This document shows, piece after piece, positions 1-8,716 of a stretch of 64,000 bases of DNA. How positions within the stretch are numbered: position 1 is the first letter of the stretch; every line of letters begins with the position of its first letter. This stretch comes from a bacterium 1xD8-48 (GTDB lineage Bacteria; Bacillota; Clostridia; Lachnospirales; Lachnospiraceae). The notes below the pieces were generated by a model. The model was not told the DNA's origin. It made no database searches and worked only from the letters and a program-made list of their open reading frames with translations. Location: positions 186,001-250,000 of the forward strand of contig QZDS01000001.1 of assembly GCA_009917455.1 (NCBI GenBank), read 5' to 3'. The position numbers and the translations under genes were made by a program.

Positions 1-283
1 GCCTCCTTAAGGTATCCCGGAACATCTGAACTGTGTACTGCCAGCCACTACTGGTCAAAGACCCTACAGCATTCGTTAAATGGATGTTCCTGTACGGTAA
101 GAAGCTGCTATTTTTACGGATGACTACTTTCGCATTTTATTTTCAAGAAAATAGCCAACAAACTGTGATTTCTCACAAGTCTGTCAGCTCTGCTCGTGTC
201 AAGTAAAGGACAAAAATTTTTTCAATTTTTATCCCTTTACATATGTATTTAATCTTCTTCCCTCAATCAATATCTATATCATC
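1..283. other. Gene-poor left edge
   Basis: No gene can be supported here. On the minus strand an open frame of about 45 codons runs from roughly position 137 off the left edge, but it has no convincing start codon or ribosome binding site and I recognise no family in it. It may be the beginning of a decayed gene whose body lies outside the window. Confidence 0.3.
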
Positions 284-696
284 TCAAAAACCTTTAAAAT
301 CCTCTTCCTCCAATCGTTTGACATTCACTTTATTCTGTATCTCCAAAACCATCTTCATTATCTCTTCCCTTGTATGCGGGCTGTCCTTCATCACTCTGTC
401 TATATCAATGTCTTTATGTCTCATTTTTATCAGACCTTCTATGATATGAGAAACATGATTCACAAATACCTCTTCCATAATCGCATTCTTCGTTTTATCA
501 TCTGCTTCCTCATACCTTTCCCTACATGTCCATCCTCCAAAACAGCCTGCCTAACACCTTGCATTACCCTTTCATATTCTGATGCCAGTATGCTTTTGCC
601 ACAAACCGGACACATCAATATCTCCCCGTCTTCCGTCTCATAGATGGAAGCACAGTGAAAACACATTTTTCTAAAGTCTCCTTCTTTATGATCCAT
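284..696 (-). pseudogene. Zinc-ribbon protein with a frame break
   Basis: Two minus-strand reading frames overlap here. The first (696 down to 460) starts with ATG behind GGCGGGAAA and carries a zinc-ribbon-like pair: CFHC near residue 12 and CPVCGK near residue 29. Its last 20 residues become unusually rich in Lys and Arg. The second frame (ending at 284) stays open upstream of its first ATG and there encodes an acidic, helix-like stretch (RERYEEADDKTKNAIMEEVF) that reads as a natural continuation of the first frame. A single -1 shift around 520-545 would give one protein of about 145 residues. No slippery heptamer is visible, so a mutation or sequence error is more likely than programmed frameshifting. 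The function is unknown. It lies 8 nt behind the membrane protein gene at 705 and probably shares its transcript. Confidence 0.5.
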
Positions 697-704
697 TTTC
701 CCGC

Positions 705-1358
705 CTATGCCGTTTTTGCATTTCCTGATTTTTGCTCTTCAATCATTTCTTGGATAATCGTTATATAATCCGAATAAAACTCATTCTTCAAATTATTACT
801 TCTAATCCTAAAAGACGTAAAGAATAAAAACATCAAAACGATCAGTCCCATTAAAAAAGCTCCCCAAATATAAAACCACATTCCTGAATATAAATTTTGT
901 TCCAATGCCTGATATATTAGCTTTGGATTATACCCTGTATACTCCAAAAATTCTTCATCTATCAATGTATTTATAGAATTATTATAAGTATTTATCACAT
1001 TGACCACTGAAAATACAAATGTATATACAATCGTAATGAACACCGTCAATAACGGCATTGTACCCCCACTCCACATTTCTTTTCTGCTCATTATTAGATT
1101 TTTCTCACGCTTCAGATAATGCACAAAATTTCTCAGTGTAGACTCTGCATACTTACCGCCTCCATATTTCTCACAAACATAACCATGCCATTCACAATAA
1201 TTTTGATATGGTGATTTTTTCTCCCCTATCCTACTATATATTGTCAGTTCTTCATTTATATCAAATCCATACGCATATTCCTTAACCCTTTTCATTCCAA
1301 GCCAAACCTCATCTATACTTTTATCTATATCAAATACGTAACTGCCACTCTTTTCCAC
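705..1358 (-). CDS. Hypothetical protein with two membrane segments
   Basis: A 217-residue protein of unrecognised family. The N-terminal 95 residues are soluble and charged. A first hydrophobic segment spans about residues 101-122 and a second about 161-182. The roughly 38 residues between them contain several Asn and Tyr and would face outside if the N-terminus is cytoplasmic. The C-terminal tail is short and charged. There is no signal peptide and no catalytic motif I can name. It is followed after 8 nt by the broken zinc-ribbon gene, so the two are probably co-transcribed. The low GC content matches the neighbouring restriction island rather than the sugar genes further right, which suggests accessory DNA. 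Confidence 0.6.
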   Translation of the reverse strand: MEKSGSYVFDIDKSIDEVWLGMKRVKEYAYGFDINEELTIYSRIGEKKSPYQNYCEWHGYVCEKYGGGKYAESTLRNFVHYLKREKNLIMSRKEMWSGGTMPLLTVFITIVYTFVFSVVNVINTYNNSINTLIDEEFLEYTGYNPKLIYQALEQNLYSGMWFYIWGAFLMGLIVLMFLFFTSFRIRSNNLKNEFYSDYITIIQEMIEEQKSGNAKTA

Positions 1359-1383
1359 TGCAGCATATTATACTTAAAAACCA

Positions 1384-1632
1384 TCAAAGCCACAAGCGCC
1401 CCGCCGCCATGGTAAAAATCTTCCTCGCCACCTCCGGGTCTACCACCAGCCAGTGCTTATCCTCCGGGGACTTCTCATATCCATACCTGGCATCCCCGTA
1501 CAGATACTCCTCATTCCGCGCCATCTGCGCAGACCGTATCTTCTTAGACAGTTCCCTGCTGTACAGAATATTGACGAGATTCTTAAATACATTAACAGAA
1601 ACAAATACATAACCAACCTCATCAAAAAACAA
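1384..1632 (-). pseudogene. Serine recombinase remnant
   Basis: An 82-codon frame that resembles the middle of large serine recombinases. The stretch from SKKIRSAQMARNEEY through RYGYEKSPEDKHWLVVDPEV to RKIFTMAAG matches the family's Recombinase domain, where a PYGY-K-pEDKhkL-vDeeaA-vvrkIF pattern is usual. The catalytic N-terminal resolvase domain with its Ser is missing, and so is the DNA-binding C-terminal part; the frame breaks straight after MAAG. It is a fragment of a site-specific integrase, probably from an integrated element that once sat here beside the restriction-modification island. Confidence 0.7.
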
Positions 1633-1869
1633 TCCTTTGAAATAATTCAGCTACCCCCCTTCCTTTATCAAAATTTGACCATAACTGACTTTTTATACCT
1701 CTATCATACCAGAATATGGTCTGACTTTGTAAATGTATAAATCAAAAATACAAAAAATCTTTCTCTCTTTTCAGCAAATCTCAACAATGCGAAGAAAACA
1801 GCCAGAATAACCTGACTGTTCCTCACAAACACTCCTATATTGCTTTAAAAAATTCTCTTTTAACGTCAA

Positions 1870-4800
1870 TCATGGTTTTGGTTTCTCACCATATGGCACC
1901 GACTCTTCTGCTACCATCGAAAGCTCCGTTCTTGGCTGAAAATCATAAACCGCAGCCCTCGGCTTTATATTGCCGCTCATTAATTCTGCCTGTTTTATCA
2001 CAATATCAACAGCACCTTTAGCCTTCTCCGGCGGATACTTATATTTCCTCAAAAGATGCTTCACCTGCGTCCTCATATAAGCACGGGCAGACTCCTTCTT
2101 ATCCCAGTCAACTGTCCTGCTCCTACGGATTAATTCCGTCAATTCCTGCGCCATTTCAATCAAAACCTTATCCTGCATCTTTCTAAGAACTTCGGGTTCT
2201 GCCACAAGCGCATCATAAAAAGCCAGTTCCTCCACAGACAATCCCTTTTCATCCCCGGCCTTATAAGCCTCTGTCATCTCTTTTGACAGATTCAATAATT
2301 CCTCAATCACCTCCGCACTGGTAATCAGTCTGTTATTGTACATCTTTAATAATTTCTGCATCTTCTCCGAAAAGAGCTGTGACTTCACAACCCCGGTTCT
2401 TGCAAATACATGGATATTATCTTCCAGCAGTTTCCGCAGCATCTCCGCGGCAATATTCTTGTGCTTCATCTTGCGGATTTTTTCCATATATTCCTCTGAC
2501 AAAATCGAAATCTCCAGATTCTTTTTCCCCACCTCTGCAAAGATATTATAAACACCATCCTGCTCAATCGCCTGCTCCAGCAATTTCATAATCCTTGCGT
2601 TTATCTCATTTGTCGTAATCCCCATCCGTCCCGCAGTCTTGCAGATTCCAGCCTTCACACATTTAAAAAATTCAATTTCCTGTTTTATCCTAAAATCAAG
2701 CATACTTCGACAAAGCGTTTCCGCTTGGCTAAGCGCCGTAGCCTCCCGGATAAAACTTTTCTGTTCATCTTCTTCCATCCCAAGAGCAAAATTAACCCCG
2801 TTTGCTATTGTAACAAAACGTACTGAATCATCCTGTCCAAAGAAATCAGAATAATCAAATCCGTAGAACATATCCCGCATAATTTCCAGCTTCTCTATCG
2901 CTATAGATAATGCCTGTCCCAAATCCGGAATCTTGTCCTGGTCACGCTTGGTATACTGGCTTAACGCACTTTTCAACTCTGCCGCCATACCTATGTAATC
3001 AACAATCAATCCAGCCTCTTTATCCTGATACACTCGATTGACGCGAGCGATTGCCTGCATCAGATTATGCCCCTTCATCGGCTTATCAATATACATAGTC
3101 GCCATAGATGGAACATCAAAGCCCGTCAACCACATATCCACCACAATTGCAATTTTAAACTCACTAGCGTTATCCTTAAATTCCAGCATAAGACCATCCC
3201 GATACGCTTTGTTCCCAATAATATCATGCCAATCCTCATCATCCTGATTGCTGGATGTCAAAACCACCTTCACTTTTTGTTTCCATTCCGGCCGCTTTTC
3301 CAGAATAATCCGATAAAGATTGATGGCAATCCGCCGACTCATACACACAATCATAGCCTTGCCTGTAAGCACATATTGTCTGTCTTCATAATGGGCAATC
3401 ATATCATCCGCCAAAAGAGACAGCCTTTCCTTAGAACCTATGATTGCTTCAATGGTAGACAAGTCTGACTTTGATTTTTCAATCGCCGTCTCTGATGCCT
3501 CACCTGCCATTTTTTCATATTCCGCATCTATCTTATTCAGCAACTCTTCATTCAGCTTTATCTTCGCAGTACGGTTTTCATAATAAATCGGAACCGTTGC
3601 CCCATCCTCTACCGCCTGCGTCATATCATAAATATCAATATATTCCCCAAAGACCTCCACCGTTGACCTGTCATCAAAATCAATGGGTGTCCCGGTAAAT
3701 CCAATAAATGTGGCGTTCGGCAAAGAATCCCTCATATACTTTGCCATACCATATTTCCACTCGCCTGTTTCCCTATCAAGTTTCCCATCCAGGCCATATT
3801 GAGAACGGTGCGCCTCATCTGCCATAAATATGATATTGCTCCGCTCACTCAATACTTCACTGCTTTCCTCAAATTTTTGAATTGTGGTAAAAATAATACC
3901 CCCTGCCTTTACCCGTAACAACTCTTTCAGATGCTCCCGGCTTCTTGCCTGCTTCGGTGTCTGCCGCAGCAGCAGCTTGGAACTGGAACAAAACGTGTCA
4001 AAAAGCTGGTTATCCAAATCATTCCTATCTGTCAGCACTACAATAGTAGGATTATTAAATTCAGGATTGCTAACAATGCAGCCTGTATAGAACACCATGG
4101 ACAGACTCTTCCCACTGCCCTGCGTATGCCACACTACCCCAACCTTCCTGCTGTGTTTCTTCAGAGCATTCCTTGTACACTCCACTGCTTTTCTCACCGC
4201 AAAATACTGATGATATCCAGCAATGATTTTGATTGTCCTGCCCTTACTATTCTGGAAAACAATAAAATTCCGTATCAAATCCAAAAGCCTTGCTTTCGGA
4301 AATACACCACTCAAAAGAACCGAAAAATAATTAAGTCCTCCTTCTTCCGGTTTTTCTCCATTTTCCGATTTCCACACCATATACCGGGTAAAATCAGACG
4401 TGATTGTTCCCATGCGGGTGTCCAGACCGTCGCTGATTACATTGAAAGCATTGTAATAAAACAAAGACGGAATATCCATTTGGTAGTTCTTGACCTGCTT
4501 ATATGCGTTTTCAATCGTGGCCTCTTCATTCGTAATATTTTTCAGTTCAAACAATACCAACGGAATGCCATTCACAAATACCAGAACATCCGGCCTCTTA
4601 TTCTTATACTCAATCACGGTATATTGATTGACGACATAAAATTCATTTCTTTCTGGTTCTGCAAAATCAATCAATTTTACCGTATAAGTGCGCAACTCCC
4701 CATTCACACGATAATTGACGGGAACGCCCTCAATCAGATATTTATGAAAAACCGCATTCATATCTTCTAATTTCAATAAACCAAAATCCTTTATGGTTTT

Positions 4801-4986
4801 GTAAGTTTCTGCAATAATTCCTTCATTAATTCCAGGATTAATCCTATAGATAGATTCTTCAAAGTGAGCCTGCAGAATGACTTCATGATAATCTCTGTCA
4901 ATATCAGGACCATATAAACTTTTATATCCTTTTTGCTGAAGCCCCGAAATTATAACTTGTTCCAGAGTATTCTCACATATTGTCAT
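1870..4986 (-). CDS. hsdR: Type I restriction enzyme R subunit
   Basis: The 1038-residue motor/nuclease subunit of a type I restriction-modification complex. With HsdM and HsdS it translocates DNA by ATP hydrolysis and cuts unmodified DNA in the cytoplasm. The N-terminal PD-(D/E)XK nuclease is visible near residues 133-151 (DVLVFVNG then FELKN). The SF2 helicase core follows: Walker A TQGSGKS near residue 290, DEAHRSQYG near 390 and GFTGTPI near 430. The length equals that of EcoR124I-type R subunits. The ATG lies behind AAGGAAATAAATGA. It is the last gene of the locus, separated from hsdS by two small genes. All catalytic motifs are intact, so the enzyme is probably active. Confidence 0.96.
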   Translation of the reverse strand: MTICENTLEQVIISGLQQKGYKSLYGPDIDRDYHEVILQAHFEESIYRINPGINEGIIAETYKTIKDFGLLKLEDMNAVFHKYLIEGVPVNYRVNGELRTYTVKLIDFAEPERNEFYVVNQYTVIEYKNKRPDVLVFVNGIPLVLFELKNITNEEATIENAYKQVKNYQMDIPSLFYYNAFNVISDGLDTRMGTITSDFTRYMVWKSENGEKPEEGGLNYFSVLLSGVFPKARLLDLIRNFIVFQNSKGRTIKIIAGYHQYFAVRKAVECTRNALKKHSRKVGVVWHTQGSGKSLSMVFYTGCIVSNPEFNNPTIVVLTDRNDLDNQLFDTFCSSSKLLLRQTPKQARSREHLKELLRVKAGGIIFTTIQKFEESSEVLSERSNIIFMADEAHRSQYGLDGKLDRETGEWKYGMAKYMRDSLPNATFIGFTGTPIDFDDRSTVEVFGEYIDIYDMTQAVEDGATVPIYYENRTAKIKLNEELLNKIDAEYEKMAGEASETAIEKSKSDLSTIEAIIGSKERLSLLADDMIAHYEDRQYVLTGKAMIVCMSRRIAINLYRIILEKRPEWKQKVKVVLTSSNQDDEDWHDIIGNKAYRDGLMLEFKDNASEFKIAIVVDMWLTGFDVPSMATMYIDKPMKGHNLMQAIARVNRVYQDKEAGLIVDYIGMAAELKSALSQYTKRDQDKIPDLGQALSIAIEKLEIMRDMFYGFDYSDFFGQDDSVRFVTIANGVNFALGMEEDEQKSFIREATALSQAETLCRSMLDFRIKQEIEFFKCVKAGICKTAGRMGITTNEINARIMKLLEQAIEQDGVYNIFAEVGKKNLEISILSEEYMEKIRKMKHKNIAAEMLRKLLEDNIHVFARTGVVKSQLFSEKMQKLLKMYNNRLITSAEVIEELLNLSKEMTEAYKAGDEKGLSVEELAFYDALVAEPEVLRKMQDKVLIEMAQELTELIRRSRTVDWDKKESARAYMRTQVKHLLRKYKYPPEKAKGAVDIVIKQAELMSGNIKPRAAVYDFQPRTELSMVAEESVPYGEKPKP

Positions 4987-5154
4987 TTCATTTATTTCCT
5001 TCTCTCTTGTGATTTAGGTCTTCGCAGATAAATCAATTCCATAAAATTTCATAATGACTATTTAACTTATTACTCCAATAGTTTTAATATCTAATCAATT
5101 AACATTTATAAATTTATTATTTTCAGTAATCCGATAAAAAAGCATCTTGCAATA

Positions 5155-5484
5155 CTATTGATACTGTAAAATTAATTGTGCCAGATTAAGAAGTTCTCGT
5201 TTGATTTGATCTACACGCTGTATAAAAGAAGCTCCATATTGGGATGATAATTGTCCAATTGCTATTTTGGTTATTAAAATAGCATTATATCCGATATGAT
5301 TATACGAAATATCAAGTATTTGGTTGGCATAATCCACCCATGTATTAAATTCTTGCATTGATATATCACTATTTTGATATGTTTGGCAATACAAATGATT
5401 TCTTTGAAAATATAACCCAGGCGCAGCATTAATCACCTTAATCAATGCGTCAATTACAATTTGCTTACTTTGATAATTTATCAT
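5155..5484 (-). CDS. Hypothetical protein in RM operon
   Basis: A 109-residue soluble protein rich in Gln, Asn, Ile and Tyr, predicted mostly helical. No family or catalytic motif is recognised. Its ATG overlaps the stop of the upstream membrane-protein gene in an ATGA arrangement (4 bp), so the two are almost certainly translated together. The pair lies between hsdS and hsdR on the same strand, a place often occupied by accessory defence genes or by toxin-antitoxin pairs. A role linked to restriction is inference from position alone. About 170 nt of AT-rich DNA separate it from hsdR. Confidence 0.6.
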   Translation of the reverse strand: MINYQSKQIVIDALIKVINAAPGLYFQRNHLYCQTYQNSDISMQEFNTWVDYANQILDISYNHIGYNAILITKIAIGQLSSQYGASFIQRVDQIKRELLNLAQLILQYQ

Positions 5485-5840
5485 TGACTGCCACCCCCAT
5501 CTATTTCATCTGAATTTTGAGTTTGTATATCATCTCTTAAATTATTTATCTGATTCTGCCGGAATGTATTCTCGGCATTTTCAAACTGTTTTCTTGTATC
5601 TTCTATCCCTTTTCTACGGAATTTCCATCCTTTAGCTTCTATATCATAAAATGGCAATATAAACAACACTATAAGGAATAATATATTGTTCCCATCAAAT
5701 TGTTCAAAAAATTTCATTGTAATACATTTTTCCCAATTAACCACAATATAACTTGAAAGAACCATCAGTAACAGAACATACAATATTTCATAAATGCGAA
5801 GTTTTGCCCAATTTATAAATCTTTTAAACATCCTTTTCAT
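5481..5840 (-). CDS. Small two-helix membrane protein in RM operon
   Basis: About 119 residues. I chose the ATG at 5840 because AGAGG lies 10 nt upstream; a GTG 12 nt further out would place that site inside the gene. There are two hydrophobic segments near residues 17-36 and 52-66. A charged, Gln/Asn-rich tail (about 70-119) could form a coiled coil. The N-terminus is strongly basic, which suggests a cytoplasmic start. No family is recognised. It overlaps the next small gene by 4 bp. A small membrane protein paired with a soluble partner inside a restriction locus is compatible with an abortive-infection or toxin-antitoxin module, but the sequence does not prove this. Confidence 0.6.
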   Translation of the reverse strand: MKRMFKRFINWAKLRIYEILYVLLLMVLSSYIVVNWEKCITMKFFEQFDGNNILFLIVLFILPFYDIEAKGWKFRRKGIEDTRKQFENAENTFRQNQINNLRDDIQTQNSDEIDGGGSQ

Positions 5841-5985
5841 TACAATAATCACCTCTAAAGTTTTCTTATTCCTAACTTAAATATTACCGATAAATGGAAA
5901 CAAGATTTTACTGCCACATCGTAAACGGAAATATACAGAAGAAGTAACTTAACGTACTGGCGTCTTCAAATCTACTCATGGCAAC

Positions 5986-7149
5986 TTAAAACTCAATATT
6001 GGACACATCAATTTCACCAGACATAAGTTTGGGGAGAAGTGCGTCCCTAAGGGATGCCAGTCTAAGGTTTTCAAGCGAATTGCTTCTCATTTTCATAAAA
6101 AGTGTGGAGACAATTTTGCCGAAGTCTATCAAATCATCTTCGTTTGGACAGTTTATTACAAATTGGCCGATAGTATCTGCTGATACGCGCTGCCGTCCAC
6201 TACTGCCATTCATATTTTTAATTGCATAGTCAACAAACGCAGGATAACGGGCAAGACAATATAGATATTCTGGCGGTACACCTTCCTTTGGAGCAAGAAC
6301 AATATACTCTGTTGAGCCAAATGCAACCTCCTTATCATCAAGGAAATTGATGTAGGCCGTTTTGCCATTTTCAAGGCAAGGTGTAATTCTAGCTAAAATG
6401 GTATCACCATTTGTAAAGCGCATTCCCCCGTTGAATGACTTCATTTCCCAGCCAGAAGGGAATGAACCAGTGGTTGAGAGCTGTGACATATCAATGCAGC
6501 GTGCCACTTGATTTTTTGAAAGCGGACGTTTGGGATTGATGTAAGCTATCTCTGTCACTAAACATTTTGAATCGCCTGCATCCAGCATAAGTTGTTCAAA
6601 TAGAGCGAAAGCCTGCTCTTGCAAATTATCGTTTACCGCAATATTTATGGCCATTTTTTCGTCCAGCAAATATAATATATCCGCAATTTTCTCCTGTATC
6701 TGTATAGGCGGCAAATCAATTATAATTTTTTTTAATTCAGTCGATTTAATTCCAATAACTGTAGTCCCAGATGCTCTAGTTGCAATACAATTCTTGAGTT
6801 TTTTATCTTGTAAAGCATATAAAAAATAATGATTATTTAAATACTCCCTTTTAGGCTCCATTATAATTACTCTTTGTGCAAAAGCCAATTTCTCATCCGT
6901 TTTAATTTCCGCCACTTCTCCTAATGGTGCCTCTGTCGTAAAAACTATATCTCCTTTTTGGGGAATCCCTCGCCGCATCCATTCATCATAATTTTCTTCC
7001 GCAATAAACTCTTTGGGTGTCATGATTACACCATTTTTTATTATTTTTGCAGTAATTAATGGTACTCCACTTTTTGTTTTTGTGGGTGTTTTCCCACGAT
7101 AATCTATAAAACAACATACATCTTGAAGCTTATACGAATTAAATTTCAT
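5986..7149 (-). CDS. hsdS: Type I RM specificity subunit S
   Basis: A 387-residue DNA-recognition subunit. It has the usual layout of two target-recognition domains, each followed by a conserved helical spacer. The first half contains the [19 protein letters not shown] region and ends in a helix near [14 protein letters not shown]. The second half ends with the typical [17 protein letters not shown] helix. It overlaps hsdM by 11 bp, so the two are translationally coupled. I saw no second partial hsdS, no inverted repeats and no adjacent recombinase that would point to specificity switching. The target sequence cannot be read from the protein. Confidence 0.93.
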   Translation of the reverse strand: MKFNSYKLQDVCCFIDYRGKTPTKTKSGVPLITAKIIKNGVIMTPKEFIAEENYDEWMRRGIPQKGDIVFTTEAPLGEVAEIKTDEKLAFAQRVIIMEPKREYLNNHYFLYALQDKKLKNCIATRASGTTVIGIKSTELKKIIIDLPPIQIQEKIADILYLLDEKMAINIAVNDNLQEQAFALFEQLMLDAGDSKCLVTEIAYINPKRPLSKNQVARCIDMSQLSTTGSFPSGWEMKSFNGGMRFTNGDTILARITPCLENGKTAYINFLDDKEVAFGSTEYIVLAPKEGVPPEYLYCLARYPAFVDYAIKNMNGSSGRQRVSADTIGQFVINCPNEDDLIDFGKIVSTLFMKMRSNSLENLRLASLRDALLPKLMSGEIDVSNIEF

Positions 7150-8653
7150 ACCCCATTGCTCCTAATCTTTTCTTAATTTTCTCTTGAAGTTCAACAGATT
7201 CTTTAAACATCCCTGACAGCTCAGAAGTAAGTCTTTGCATTTTATCTTCAAAAGATTCTCCGTCATCTTCCTGCTCTTCTATCCCTACATATCTCCCCGG
7301 AGTCAAAATATAGTCTTGTCCATCTATCTCTTTTAATGTTGCTTCTTTACAGAATCCCTGAATATCCTCATATCCTTTTCCCTGTCTCCAATTCTGGTAT
7401 GTATCCGCAATTTTTCTAATATCATCCTCTGATAATTCCCGAACTTTTCGGTCTATCATATGACCCAATTTTCTTGCATCTATAAAAAGAACCTTATTTT
7501 GGGATTGCTCTGTTTTTCCTTTCCGTAAAATCCAAAGAGATACCGGAATCCCGGTAGAATAAAACAATTGACCCGGCATTGCCACAATACATTCAACAAC
7601 ATCACCTATAATCATGTTTTTCCTGATATTTCCCTCATTGGATGTATTAGAACTTAAGGAACCATTTGCTAATACTGTCCCACATACTCCGCCTGCCGGA
7701 CTTAAATGATGAACCATATGCTGCAACCATGCAAAGTTAGCATTACCAACTGGCGGGACTCCATATTTCCATCGGATATCATCTTGCAGCCTTTCCCCTC
7801 CCCAATCCGATACATTAAATGGTGGATTAGCCAAAATATAATTCGCCTTTAAAGTCTTGTGCTGGTCATCGTGAAATGAATCTGCATTATGTTTTCCAAG
7901 ATTTGCCTCCAATTGCCGAATCGCCAGATTCATCTTGGCCAGTTTCCATGTTGTTGGATTACTCTCTTGGCCAAAAATAGAAATGTCTCTGACATTCCCC
8001 TGATGCTCTCTTACAAATCGGGCTGACTGACAAAACATACCCCCGCTCCCACATGCCGGATCAAAAATCTGCCCTTCAAATGGCTCAATCATCTCTACCA
8101 AAGTCCTTACAATGCAAGATGGTGTATAAAACTCTCCCCCCAATTTGCCTTCTGCACTTGCGAACTTGCTCAAAAAATATTCATATACACGTCCCAAAAC
8201 ATCTCTTTCCTGCGCTGCCGTCGAACCAACCTCTATGTTGGTAAACAAAGTCACTAATTCTCCTAGGCGTGTTTTATCAAGTTCTGCTCTTGAATAATTC
8301 TTTGTCAAAACGCCTTTTAATGAGTTATTTTCATTCTCTATCGTTTCCATTGCATGGTCAATTACACTGCCTATATCCGCACTGGTAGCATGCTTCTGAA
8401 TCTCTGACCACCTTGCCTCCTTTGGAACCCAGAAGATATTATCCGCCAAATACTCATCTCTGTCTTCCTCATCACCATATCCTTCCTCTAGCAAAACCTG
8501 ATACTTTTCTTCAAAAGAATCCGATACATATTTCAAAAATATTAGTCCCAAGACCACATGCTTATATTCTGCTGCATCCATATTAGAACGCAACTTATCT
8601 GCCGCCTGCCATAACTTCTCTTCAAATCCAATATTAGTGGTTCCCGTCGCCAT
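7139..8653 (-). CDS. hsdM: Type I RM methyltransferase subunit M
   Basis: A 504-residue N6-adenine DNA methyltransferase subunit using S-adenosylmethionine. The N-terminal helical domain (about residues 1-150) precedes the methylase core. The SAM-binding motif [12 protein letters not shown] lies near residue 197 and the catalytic motif IV NPPF near 275. It starts with ATG behind a strong CGGAGGTAG site. The gene follows the nuclease-NTPase gene by 63 nt and overlaps hsdS by 11 bp. Motifs and length are complete, so the modification activity is probably intact. Confidence 0.96.
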   Translation of the reverse strand: MATGTTNIGFEEKLWQAADKLRSNMDAAEYKHVVLGLIFLKYVSDSFEEKYQVLLEEGYGDEEDRDEYLADNIFWVPKEARWSEIQKHATSADIGSVIDHAMETIENENNSLKGVLTKNYSRAELDKTRLGELVTLFTNIEVGSTAAQERDVLGRVYEYFLSKFASAEGKLGGEFYTPSCIVRTLVEMIEPFEGQIFDPACGSGGMFCQSARFVREHQGNVRDISIFGQESNPTTWKLAKMNLAIRQLEANLGKHNADSFHDDQHKTLKANYILANPPFNVSDWGGERLQDDIRWKYGVPPVGNANFAWLQHMVHHLSPAGGVCGTVLANGSLSSNTSNEGNIRKNMIIGDVVECIVAMPGQLFYSTGIPVSLWILRKGKTEQSQNKVLFIDARKLGHMIDRKVRELSEDDIRKIADTYQNWRQGKGYEDIQGFCKEATLKEIDGQDYILTPGRYVGIEEQEDDGESFEDKMQRLTSELSGMFKESVELQEKIKKRLGAMGYEI

Positions 8654-8716
8654 ATCTACCTCCGTATTTTGTTGATTTCTATATTCAATCGTCTAAATCT
8701 ACAGTGCATATTTTCC

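Noticed and set aside
3931..4770. Long plus-strand open frame opposite hsdR
   Set aside because: Antisense to intact helicase and nuclease motifs; residue use is typical of a shadow frame and there is no ribosome site.
5986..8653. Possible phase-variable type I RM system
   Set aside because: No second hsdS fragment, no inverted repeats within hsdS, no simple-sequence tract and no adjacent intact recombinase were seen.
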